In this document: positions 11,340 through 23,600 of the stretch, in pieces | Layout of the letters: each line of letters starts with the position of its first letter | Position numbering within the stretch: the stretch's first letter is position 1 | Source of the DNA: Urechis unicinctus | Lineage: Eukaryota > Annelida > Polychaeta > Xenopneusta > Urechidae | Direction of reading: 5' to 3' | DNA: 64,000 nucleotides | Assembly: GCA_034190875.2 (NCBI GenBank) | Contig: JAXDRA010001021.1 | Coordinates: forward strand, 1-64,000 | Made by a program: the position numbers and the translations under genes | The notes under the pieces: generated by a model | The model's database searches: none | What the model was told of the DNA's origin: nothing | The model's input: only the letters and a program-made list of their open reading frames with translations

Positions 11340-13150
11340 GTTTATAGAGTTCGCTACACTGACATCATCGTCCACTGTATATAGAGATCACTACATTGAC
11401 ATCTCAGTCAGCTGTATATGGAGTTCGCTACGCTGACATCATCGTCCGCTGTAAATAGAGTTCGCTACACTAACATCATCGTCCGTTGTATATACAGTTC
11501 ACTTCTTTGACATCTCAGTCAGCTGTATATGAAGTTCGCAACGCTGACATCATTGTCCGCTGTATATAGAGTTTACATTGACATTTCAGTCAGCTGTATA
11601 TAGAGTACACTACGTTGACATCATCGTCTGCTGTATGCAGAGTTCACTTTATTCACATAATTGTCAGCCGTATATTGACTACGCTACACTGACATTATAG
11701 TCAGCTGTATATAAAGTTCGCTGAATTAACATCATTGTCAGCTGTATGTAGAGTTCGCTACGCTAATATCATCGTCCGCTGTTGATCGAGTTCCCTACAC
11801 TGACATCATCGTCCGCTGTATATAGAGTACCCTACGTTGATATTTCAGTCAGCTGTATATAGATTACACTAGGTTGATATCATCGTCCGCTGTATATAGA
11901 GTTCGCTACACTGACATCATCGTGCGCTTTATATAATGTTCACTACAATGAAATCATCGTCCGCTTTATATAGAGTTCACTACATTGACATCTCAGTCAG
12001 CGGTATATAAAGTTCGATACACTAAAATTATCTTCCCGCTGTTTATAGAGTTCGCTACACTGACATCATCGTCCACTGTATATAGAGATCACTACATTGA
12101 CATCTCAGTCAGCTGTATATGGAGTTCGCTACGCTGACATCATCGTCCGCTGTAAATAGAGTTCGCTACACTAACATCATCGTCCGTTGTATATACAGTT
12201 CACTTCTTTGACATCTCAGTCAGCTGTATATGAAGTTCGCAACGCTGACATCATTGTCCGCTGTATATAGAGTTTACATTGACATTTCAGTCAGCTGTAT
12301 ATAGAGTACACTACGTTGACATCATCGTCTGCTGTATGCAGAGTTCACTTTATTCACATAATTGTCAGCCGTATATTGACTACGCTACACTGACATTATA
12401 GTAGTCAGCTGTATATAAAGTTCGCTGAATTAACATCATTGTCAGCTGTATGTAGAGTTCGCTACGCTAATATCATCGCCCGCTGTTGATCGAGTTCCCT
12501 ACACTGACATCATCGTCCGCTGTATATAGAGTACCCTACGTTGATATTTCAGTCAGCTGTATATAGATTACACTAGGTTGATATCATCGTCCGCTGTATA
12601 TAGAGTTCGCTACACTGACATCATCGTGCGCTTTATATAATGTTCACTACAATGAAATCATCGTCCGCTTTATATAGAGTTCACTACATTGACATCTCAG
12701 TCAGCGGTATATAAAGTTCGATACACTAAAATTATCTTCCCGCTGTTTATAGAGTTCGCTACACTGACATCATCGTCCGCTGTATATAGAGTACCCTACG
12801 TTGATATTTCAGTCAGCTGTATATATATAGTTCGCTACACTGACATCATCGTCCGCTTTATGTAGAGTTCACCACACTGACATCATCGTGTGCTGTATAT
12901 AGAGTTCACCACGCAGACATCTCAGTCAGCTGTATATAGAATACACTAGGTTGACATTATTGTCCGCTGTATAAAATGTTCACTACACTGACATCATCGT
13001 CCGCTGTATATAGAGTTCACTACATTGACATCTCAGTCAGCTGTATATGAAGTTCGCTACGCTGACGTCATCGTCCGATGTATATAGAGTTTACATTGAC
13101 ATCTCAGTCAGCTGTATAGAGAGTTCGCTAATCTGCCATCATCGTCCGCT

Positions 13151-13187
13151 GTATATAGAGTTCACTACATTGACATCTCAGTCAGCT
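13151..13187 (+). repeat. Canonical type B monomer (37 bp)
   Basis: This is an exact consensus copy of the CpG-free monomer type. It shares GTATATAGAG with type A but reads TTCACTACAT, TGACATCTCA and GTCAGCT. At its junction with the next monomer it creates the palindrome CAGCTG. A frequent subvariant has GACATTTCAG in place of GACATCTCAG. The TTCG to TTCA difference from type A fits CpG decay; the change near the 3' end (CCG against CAG) is a transversion and does not. Confidence 0.95.
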
Positions 13188-14310
13188 GTATATAGAGTTC
13201 GCTACGCTGATATCATAGTCCGCTGTATATAGAGTTCGCTACATTGACATTTCAGTAAGCTGTATATGAAGTTCGTTACGCTGACATCGTAGTCGGCTGT
13301 ACATAGAGTTCGCTACACTGACATCATCGTCCGCTGTATATAGAGTACACAACGTTGACATTTCAGAAAGCTGTATATAAAGTTTGCTACACTGACATCA
13401 TCGTCCGCTGTATATAGAGTTCGCTACACTAACATCATCGTCCGCTGTATATAGAGTTCGCTACATTGACATCTCAGTAAGCTATATATAGAATTCGCTA
13501 CACTAACATCATCGTCTGCTGTATGTAGAGTTCGCTATACTGACATCATCGTCCGCTGAATATAGAGTTCGCTATATTGACATCTCAGTCCGCTGTATAT
13601 AAAGTTCGCTACGCTGACATCATTGTCCTCTGTATATAGAGTTCTCTACATTAACATCTAAGTCGGCTGTATATGAAGTTCGCTAGGCTGATATCATAGT
13701 CGGCTGTACAAAGAGTTTGCTACACTAACATCATCGTCCGCTGTATATAGAGTTCGCTACACAGATATCATCGTCCGCTGTATATAGAGTTCGCTACATT
13801 GACATTTCAGTAAGCTGTATATAGAGTTCGCTACATTAAGATCATCGTCTGCTGTATGTAGAGTTCGCTATACTGACATCATCGTCCGCTGAATATAGAG
13901 TTAGCTAAATTGACATCTCAGTCTGCTGTATATAAAGTTCGCTACGCTGACATCAATTTACGCTGTATATAGAGTTCTCTACATTAACATCTCAGTCGGC
14001 TGTATATTAAGTTCGCTACGCTGACAACATCGCCCGCTGTATATAGAGTTTACATTGACATCTCAGTCAGATGTATCGAGAGTTCGCTAATCTGACATCA
14101 TCTTCCGCTGTATATAGAGTTCACTACATTGACATTTCAGTCAGTTATATATAGAGTTCGCTACAATGACATCATCGTCCGCTGTATGTAGAGTTCACCA
14201 CGCTGACATCATCATGCGCTGTATATAGAGTTCACTACGCAGCATCTCAGTCAGCTGTATATAGAGTACAAAACGTTGACATCATCGTCCGCTGTACATA
14301 GAGTTCGCTA

Positions 14311-17300
14311 CACTGACATCATCGTGCGCTTTATATAATGTTCACTACAATGAAATCATCGTCCGCTTTATATAGAGTTCACTACATTGACATCTCAGTC
14401 AGCGGTATATAAAGTTCGATACACTAAAATTATCTTCCCGCTGTTTATAGAGTTCGCTACACTGACATCATCGTCCACTGTATATAGAGATCACTACATT
14501 GACATCTCAGTCAGCTGTATATGGAGTTCGCTACGCTGACATCATCGTCCGCTGTAAATAGAGTTCGCTACACTAACATCATCGTCCGTTGTATATACAG
14601 TTCACTTCTTTGACATCTCAGTCAGCTGTATATGAAGTTCGCAACGCTGACATCATTGTCCGCTGTATATGGAGTTTACATTGACATTTCAGTCAGCTGT
14701 ATATAGAGTACACTACGTTGACATCATCGTCTGCTGTATGCAGAGTTCACTTTATTCACATAATTGTCAGCCGTATATTGACTACGCTACACTGACATTA
14801 TAGTCAGCTGTATATAAAGTTCGCTGAATTAACATCATTGTCAGCTGTATGTAGAGTTCGCTACGCTAATATCATCGTCCGCTGTTGATCGAGTTCCCTA
14901 CACTGACATCATCGTCCGCTGTATATAGAGTACCCTACGTTGATATTTCAGTCAGCTGTATATAGATTACACTAGGTTGATATCATCGTCCGCTGTATAT
15001 AGAGTTCGCTACACTGACATCATCGTGCGCTTTATATAATGTTCACTACAATGAAATCATCGTCCGCTTTATATAGAGTTCACTACATTGACATCTCAGT
15101 CAGCGGTATATAAAGTTCGATACACTAAAATTATCTTCCGCTGTTTATAGAGTTCGCTACACTGACATCATCGTCCACTGTATATAGAGATCACTACATT
15201 GACATCTCAGTCAGCTGTATATGGAGTTCGCTACGCTGACATCATCGTCCGCTGTAAATAGAGTTCGCTACACTAACATCATCGTCCGTTGTATATACAG
15301 TTCACTTCTTTGACATCTCAGTCAGCTGTATATGAAGTTCGCAACGCTGACATCATTGTCCGCTGTATATAGAGTTTACATTGACATTTCAGTCAGCTGT
15401 ATATAGAGTACACTACGTTGACATCATCGTCTGCTGTATGCAGAGTTCACTTTATTCACATAATTGTCAGCCGTATATTGACTACGCTACACTGACATTA
15501 TAGTCAGCTGTATATAAAGTTCGCTGAATTAACATCATTGTCAGCTGTATGTAGAGTTCGCTACGCTAATATCATCGTCCGCTGTTGATCGAGTTCCCTA
15601 CACTGACATCATCGTCCGCTGTATATAGAGTACCCTACGTTGATATTTCAGTCAGCTGTATATAGATTACACTAGGTTGATATCATCGTCCGCTGTATAT
15701 AGAGTTCGCTACACTGACATCATCGTGCGCTTTATATAATGTTCACTACAATGAAATCATCGTCCGCTTTATATAGAGTTCACTACATTGACATCTCAGT
15801 CAGCGGTATATAAAGTTCGATACACTAAAATTATCTTCCCGCTGTTTATAGAGTTCGCTACACTGACATCATCGTCCGCTGTATATAGAGTACCCTACGT
15901 TGATATTTCAGTCAGCTGTATATATATAGTTCGCTACACTGACATCATCGTCCGCTTTATGTAGAGTTCACCACACTGACATCATCGTGTGCTGTATATA
16001 GAGTTCACCACGCAGACATCTCAGTCAGCTGTATATAGAATACACTAGGTTGACATTATTGTCCGCTGTATATGGAGTTCGCTACACTGACATCATCGTG
16101 CGCTGTATAAAATGTTCACTACACTGACATCATCGTCCGCTGTATATAGAGTTCACTACATTGACATCTCAGTCAGCTGTATATGAAGTTCGCTACGCTG
16201 ACGTCATCGTCCGATGTATATAGAGTTTACATTGACATCTCAGTCAGCTGTATAGAGAGTTCGCTAATCTGCCATCATCGTCCGCTGTATATAGAGTTCA
16301 CTACATTGACATCTCAGTCAGCTGTATATAGAGTTCGCTACGCTGATATCATCGTCCGCTGTATATAGAGTTCGCTACATTGACATTTCAGTAAGCTGTA
16401 TATGAAGTTCGTTACGCTGACATCGTAGTCGCTGTACATAGAGTTCGCTACACTGACATCATCGTCCGCTGTATATAGAGTTCACAACGTTGACATTTCA
16501 GAAAGCTGTATATAAAGTTTGCTACACTGACATCATCGTCCGCTGTATATAGAGTTCGCTACACTAACATCATCGTCCGCTGTATATAGAGTTCGCTACA
16601 TTGACATCTCAGTAAGCTATATATAGAATTCGCTACACTAACATCATCGTCTGCTGTATGTAGAGTTCGCTATACTGACATCATCGTCCGCTGAATATAG
16701 AGTTCGCTATATTGACATCTCAGTCCGCTGTATATAAAATTCGCTACGCTGACATCATTGTCCTCTGTATATAGAGTTCTCTACATTAACATCTAAGTCG
16801 GCTGTATATGAAGTTCGCTAGGCTGACATCATAGTCGGCTGTACATAGAGTTTGCTACACTAACATCATCGTCCGCTGTATATAGAGTTCGCTACACAGA
16901 TATCATCGTCCGCTGTATATAGAGTTCGCTACATTGACATTTCAGTAAGCTGTATATAGAGTTCGCTACATTAAGATCATCGTCTGCTGTATGTAGAGTT
17001 CGCTATACTGACATCATCGTCCGCTGAATGTAGAGTTAGCTAAATTGACATCTCAGTCTGCTGTATATAAAGTTCGCTACGCTGACATCAATTTACGCTG
17101 TATATAGAGTTCTCTACATTAACATCTCAGTCGGCTGTATATTAAGTTCGCTACGCTGACAACATCGCCCGCTGTATATAGAGTTTACATTGACATCTCA
17201 GTCAGATGTATCGAGAGTTCGCTAATCTGACATCATCGTCCGCTGTATATAGAGTTCACTATATTGACATTTCAGTCAGTTATATATAGAGTTCGCTACA

Positions 17301-17444
17301 ATGACATCATCGTCCGCTGTATGTAGAGTTCACCACGCTGACATCATCATGCGCTGTATATAGAGTTCACTACGCAGCATCTCAGTCAGCTGTATATAGA
17401 GTACAAACGTTGACATCATCGTCCGCTGTACATAGAGTTCTCTA
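14311..17444 (+). repeat. HOR-II copy 4 (about 3134 bp) with a nested 700-bp duplication
   Basis: This copy repeats the layout of copy 3 with landmarks at 14347, 15048, 15748, 14752, 15452 and 16411. It has one extra 37-bp monomer at about 16071-16107. It also shows single-base losses: a C near 15139, a G near 16429 and an A near 17404. With the 3-bp gain unique to copy 3, these account for the 31-bp length difference. Confidence 0.87.
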
Positions 17445-17735
17445 CACTGACATCATCGTGCGCTTTATATAATGTTCACTACAATGAATCATCGTCCGCT
17501 TTATATAGAGTTCACTACATTGACATCTCAGTCAGCGGTATATAAAGTTCGATACACTAAAATTATCTTCCCGCTGTTTATAGAGTTCGCTACACTGACA
17601 TCATCGTCCACTGTATATAGAGATCACTACATTGACATCTCAGTCAGCTGTATATGGAGTTCGCTACGCTGACATCATCGTCCGCTGTAAATAGAGTTCG
17701 CTACACTAACATCATCGTCCGTTGTATATACAGTT
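17445..17735 (+). repeat. Start of HOR-II copy 5, then loss of register
   Basis: This block matches the start of copies 3 and 4, with a one-A loss in ACAATGAATC near 17487. After about 17735 the alignment to other HOR-II copies cannot be followed. Confidence 0.75.
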
Positions 17736-20640
17736 CAACACTTTGACATCTCAGTCAGCTGTATATGAAGTTCGCAACGCTGACATCATCGTCCGCTGTA
17801 TATAGAGTTTACTATTGACATTTCAGTCAGCTGTATATAGAGTTCACACTACGTTGACATCATCGTCTGCTGTATGCAGAGTTTATATAGAGTTCACTAC
17901 ATTGACATTATCAGTCAGCTGTATATAAAGTTCGCTGAATTGACATCATTGTCAGCTGTATATAGAGTTCGCTACACTGACATCATCGTCCGCTGTATGA
18001 TCGAGTTCCCTACACTGACATCATCGTCCGCTGTATATAGAGTTCACTACGTTGACATTTCAGTCAGCTGTATATAGAGTTCGCTACACTGACATCATCG
18101 TCCGTTTTATAGAGTTCACCTACTTGACATCATCAGTCGCTGTATACTGAGTTCACTACGCTGACATCATCAGCTGTATATAGAGTTCGCTACACTTGAC
18201 ACTAATATCATCGTCGCTGTATATAGAGTTCACTACACTGACATCATCGTCCGCTGTATATAGAGTTCACTACAATTGACATCAGTCAGCTGTATATAGA
18301 GTTCGCTACACTGACATCATCGTCCGCTGTATATAGAGTTCGCCTACACTGACATCATCGTCCGCTGTATATAGAGTTCACTACATTGACATCTCAGTCA
18401 GCTGTATATGAGAGTTCGCTACACTGACATCATCGTCCGCTGTATATAGAGTTCCTACATTGACATCTCAGTCAGCTTGCTGTATATAGAGTTCGCTACA
18501 CTGACATCATCGTCCGCTGTATATAGAGTTCACTACACTGACATCATCAGTCAGCTGTATATAGAGTTCACTCTACTCAGTCAGCTGCTGTATAGATTTC
18601 ACTACATTGACATCATCGTCCGCTGTATATAGAGTTCGCTACATTGACATCATCGCTGTATATACTACGCTGACATCATCGTCCGCTGTATATAGAGTTC
18701 TCTACATTGACATCTCAGTCAGCTGTATATGAAGTTCGCTACGCTGACGTCATCGTCCGCTGTATATAGAGTTTACATTGACATCTCAGTCAGCTGTATA
18801 GAGAGTTCGCTAATGACATCATCGTCTACTGCTGATATATAGTTTCACTACATTGACATTTCAGTCAGCTGTATATAGAGTTCGCTACAACTGACATCAT
18901 CGTCCGCTGTATGTAGAGTTCACCACGCTGACATCATCATGCGCTGTATATAGAGTTCACTACGCAGACATCTCAGTCAGCTGTATATAGAGTACAAAAC
19001 GTTGACATCATCGTCCGCTGTATATAGAGTTCGCTACACTGACATCATCGTGCGCTTTATATAGATGTTCACTACACTGACATCATCGTCCGCTGTATAT
19101 AGAGTTCGCTACATTGACATCTCAGTCAGCTGTATATAAAGTTCGCTACACTGACATTATCAGTCCGCTGTATTATAGAGTTCGCTACACTGACATCATC
19201 GTCCGCTGTATATAGAGTTCACTACATTGACATCTCAGTCAGCTGTATATAGAGTTCGCTACGCTGACACATCATCGTCCGCTGTATATAGAGTTCGCTA
19301 CACTGACATCATCGTCCGCTGTATATAGAGTTCACTACATTGACATCTCAGTCAGCTGTATATAGAGTTCGCTACACTGACATCATCGTCCGCTGTATAT
19401 AGAGTTCACTACACTGACATCATCGTCAGCTGTATATAGAGTTCGCTACACTGACATCATCGTCCGCTGTATATAGAGAGTTCACTACACTGACATCATC
19501 GTCCGCTGTATGAATAGAGTCACTACGCAGCATCTCACGCTTATATCATAAGTTATATAGAGTTCACTACACATCTCAGTCAGCTGTATATAGAGTTCGC
19601 TACACTGACATCATCGTCCGCTGTATATTAAGTTCACTACACTGACATCATCGTCCGCTGTATATAGAGTTCGCTACATTGACATCTCAGTCAGCTGTAT
19701 ATAAGTTCGCTACACTGACATCATCGTCCGCTGTATATAGAGTTCGCTACATTGACATCATCGTCAGCTGTATATAGAGTTCACTACGCTGACATTTCAG
19801 AAAGCTGTATATAGAGTTCGCTACACTGACATCATCGTCCGCTGTATATAGAGATCTGACATATCGTGCGCTGTATAAAGGTTCTCTACACTGACATCAT
19901 CATCGTCCGCTGTATATAGAGTTCGCTACATTGACATCATCAGTCAGCTGTATATGAGAGTTCGCTACGCTGACATCATCGTCCGCTGTATATAGAGTTT
20001 CACTACATTGACATCTCATATAAGCTAAGTTCGCTACGCTGACATCATTGTCAGTGTATATAGAGTTCACTACATTGACATCTCAGTCAGCTCTATATAG
20101 AGTTCGCTACGCTGACATCTTCGTCCGCTGTATATAGAATTCGCCACATTGACATCTCAGTCAGCTGTATATGGAGTTCGCTACGCTGACATCATCGTTC
20201 GCTGTATATAGAGTTCACTACATTGACATTCAGTCAGCTGTATATAGAGTTCGCTACAATGACATCATCGTCCGCTGTATGTAGAGTTCACTACGCTGAC
20301 ATCATCATGCGCTGTATATAGAGTTTCACTACGCAGCATCTCAGTCAGCTGTATATAGAGTACAAAACGTTGACATCATCGTCCGCTGTACATAGAGTTC
20401 GCTACACTGACATCATCGTGCGCTTTATATTATGTTCACTATGAAATCATCGTCCGCTTTATATTGAGTTTCAGTACATTGACATCTCAGTCAGCGGTAT
20501 ATAAAGTTCGATACACTGAAAATTATCTTCCCGCTGTTATAGAGTTCGCTACACTGACATCATCGTCCGCTGTATATAGAGTTCGCACAACGATGACATT
20601 TTCAGAAAGCTGTGTATAAAGTTTGCTACACTGACATCAT
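17736..20640 (+). repeat. Phase-broken satellite block 1
   Basis: The stretch still consists of the 37-bp family, but spacing between monomers varies through many 1-4-bp insertions and losses. Examples are TTCACACTACG near 17844, GACACATCATC near 19267 and GACATTTTCAG near 20595. Diagnostic variants are largely replaced by plain A or B consensus. HOR-III-like order reappears with errors from about 20220. It may be decayed array or low-quality consensus of collapsed repeats. Confidence 0.8.
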
Positions 20641-23600
20641 CATGCGCTGTATATAGAGTTCACTACGCAGCATCTCAGTCAGCTGTATATAGAGTACAAA
20701 ACGTTGACATCATCGTCCGCTGTACATAGAGTTCGCTACACTGACATCATCGTGCGCTTTATATTATGTTCACTACAATGAAATCATCGTCCGCTTTATA
20801 TTGAGTTCAGTACATTGACATCTCAGTCAGCGGTATATAAAGTTCGATACACTAAAATTATCTTCCCGCTGTTTATAGAGTTCGCTACACTGACATCATC
20901 GTCCGCTGTATATAGAGTACACAACGATGACATTTCAGAAAGCTGTGTATAAAGTTTGCTACACTGACATCATCGTCCGCTGTATATAGAGATCACTACA
21001 TTGACATCTCAGTCAGCTGTATATGGAGTTCGCTACGCTGACATCATCGTCCGCTGTAAATAGAGTTCGCTACACTAACATCATCGTCCGTTGTATATAC
21101 AGTTAACTACATTGACATCTCAGTCAGCTGTATATGAAGTTCGCAACGCTGACAACATCGTCTGCTGTATATAGAGTTTACATTGACATCTCAGTCAGAT
21201 GTATAGAGAGTTCGCTAATCTGACATCATCTACCGCTGTATATAGAGTTCACTACATTGGCATTTCAGTCAGTTGTATATAGAGTTCGCTACAATGACAT
21301 CATCGTCCGCTGTATGTAGAGTTCACCACGCTGACATCATCATGCGCTGTATATAGAGTTCACTACGCAGCATCTCAGTCAGCTGTATATAGAGTACAAA
21401 ACGTTGACATCATCGTCCGCTGTACATAGAGTTCGCTACACTGACATCATCGTGCGCTTTATATTATGTTCACTACAATGAATCATCGTCCGCTTTATAT
21501 TGAGTCAGTACATTGACATCTCAGTCAGCGGTATATAAAGTTCGATACACTAAAATTATCTTCCCGCTGTTTATAGAGTTCGCTACACTGACATCATCGT
21601 CCGCTGTATATAGAGTACACAACGATGACATTTCAGAAAGCTGTGTATATAAAGTTTGCTACACTGACATCATCGTCCGCTGTATATAGAGATCACTACA
21701 TTGACATCTCAGTCAGCTGTATATGGAGTTCGCTACGCTGACATCATCGTCCGCTGTAAATAGAGTTCGCTACACTAACATCATCGTCCGTTGTATATAC
21801 AGTTAACTACATTGACATCTCAGTCAGCTGTATATGAAGTTCGCAACGCTGACATCATTGTGTCGCTGTATATAGAGTTTACATTGACATTTCAGTCAGC
21901 TGTATATAGAGTACACTACGTTGACATCATCGTCTGCTGTATGCAGAGTTCACTTTATTCACATAATTGTCAGCCGTATATTGACTACGCTACACTGACA
22001 TTATAGTCAGCTGTATATAAAGTTCGCTGAATTGACATCATTGTCAGCTGTATATAGAGTTCGCTACACGAATATCATCGTCCGCTGTTGATCGAGAGTT
22101 CCCTACACTGACATCATCGTCCGCTGTATATAGAGTACCCTACGTTGATATTTCAGTCAGCTGTATATATAGTTCGCTACACTGACATCATCGTCCGCTT
22201 TATGTAGAGTTCACCACACTGACATCATCGTGTGCTGTATATAGAGTTCACTACGCAGACATCTCAGTCAGCTGTATATAGAGTTTACACTAGGTTGATA
22301 TCATCGTCCGCTGTATATAGAGTTCGCTACACTGACATCATCGTGCGCTGTATATAAATGTTCTCTACACTGACATCATCGTCCGCTGTATATAAAGTTC
22401 ACTACATTGACATCTCAGTCAGCTGTATATAGAGTTCGCTACGCTGATATCATCGTCCGCTGTATATAGAGTTCGCTACATTGACATTTCAGTAAGCTGT
22501 ACATGAAGTTCGTTACGCTGACATCGTAGTCGGCTGTACATAGAGTTCGCTACACTGACATCATCGTGCGCTGTATAAAATGTTCTCTACACTGACATCA
22601 TCGTCCGCTGTATATAAAGTTCACTACATTGACATCTCAGTCAGCTGTATATGAAGTTCGCTACGCTGACGTCATCGTCCGCTATATATAGAGTTTACAT
22701 TGACATCTCAGTCAGCTGTATAGAGAGTTCGCTAATCTGACATCATCGTCCTCTGTATATACAGTTCACTACATTGACATTTCAGTCAGCTGTATATAGA
22801 GTTCGCTACACTGACATCATCGTCCGCTGTATATAGAGTTTACAGTGACATCTCAGTCAGCTGTATATAGAGTTCGCTACACTGATATCATCGTCCGCTG
22901 TATATAGAGTTCCCTACATTGACATCTCAGTAAGCTGTATATAGAGTTCGCTACACTAACATCATCGTCTGCTGTATGTAGATTTCGCTATACTGACATC
23001 ATCTTCCGCTGAATATAGAGTTCGCTATATTGACATCTCAGTCCGCTGTATATAAAGTTCGCTACGCTGACATCATTGTCCTCTGTATATAGAGTTCTCT
23101 ACATTAACATCTCAGTCGGCTGTATATGAAGTTCGCTAGGCTGACAACATCGTCTGCTGTATATAGAGTTTACATTGACATCTCAGTCAGATGTATAGAG
23201 AGTTCGCTAATCTGACATCATCTACCGCTGTATATAGAGTTCACTACATTGGCATTTCAGTCAGTTGTATATAGAGTTCGCTACAATGACATCATCGTCC
23301 GCTGTATGTAGAGTTCACCACGCTGACATCATCATGCGCTGTATATAGAGTTCACTACGCAGCATCTCAGTCAGCTGTATATAGAGTACAAAACGTTGAC
23401 ATCATCGTCCGCTGTACATAGAGTTCGCTACACTGACATCATCGTGCGCTTTATATTATGTTCACTACAATGAAATCATCGTCCGCTTTATATTGAGTTC
23501 AGTACATTGACATCTCAGTCAGCGGTATATAAAGTTCGATACACTAAAATTATCTTCCCGCTGTTTATAGAGTTCGCTACACTGACATCATCGTCCGCTG

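Larger units (their letters stand above)
11208..14310 (+). repeat. HOR-II copy 3 (3103 bp) with a nested 701-bp duplication
   Basis: This copy starts with two units of about 700 bp (ACAATGAAAT at 11244, 11945 and 12649; TTATTCACATAATTG at 11649 and 12350). Then comes the segment with GTTACGCTGACATCGTAG (13275). A 3-bp gain (TAGTAGTCAG, near 12400) and a 2-bp TA gain near 12825 distinguish it. It is almost identical to copy 4. Confidence 0.87.

Noticed and set aside
13151-13200. Array of promoters (TATATAAAG and the CAGCTG E-box)
   Set aside because: TATATA and CAGCTG are part of the monomer and occur throughout the array. Nothing downstream resembles a transcript unit, so calling promoters would be unsupported.
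13047-13232. 61-codon open reading frame, repeated at 16183-16368
   Set aside because: It is a translation of about five satellite monomers. 37 is not divisible by 3, so each frame is revisited every 111 bp; the residues (VYR, YIEF, TLTSS, DIIV) are the same repeat read in different frames. No start context, codon bias or domain.
17472-17672. 66-codon open reading frame
   Set aside because: It is a satellite translation that stays open only because of a one-A loss near 17487.
17874-18077. 67-codon open reading frame in phase-broken block 1
   Set aside because: It is created by indels that shift frame between monomers and has no similarity to the frames of neighbouring HOR copies other than repeat peptides.
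21791-22006. 71-codon open reading frame, the longest in the window
   Set aside because: It is a satellite translation across the TTATTCACATAATTG monomer. The near-identical segment at 25520-25740 is not open over the same span, so the frame is not conserved.
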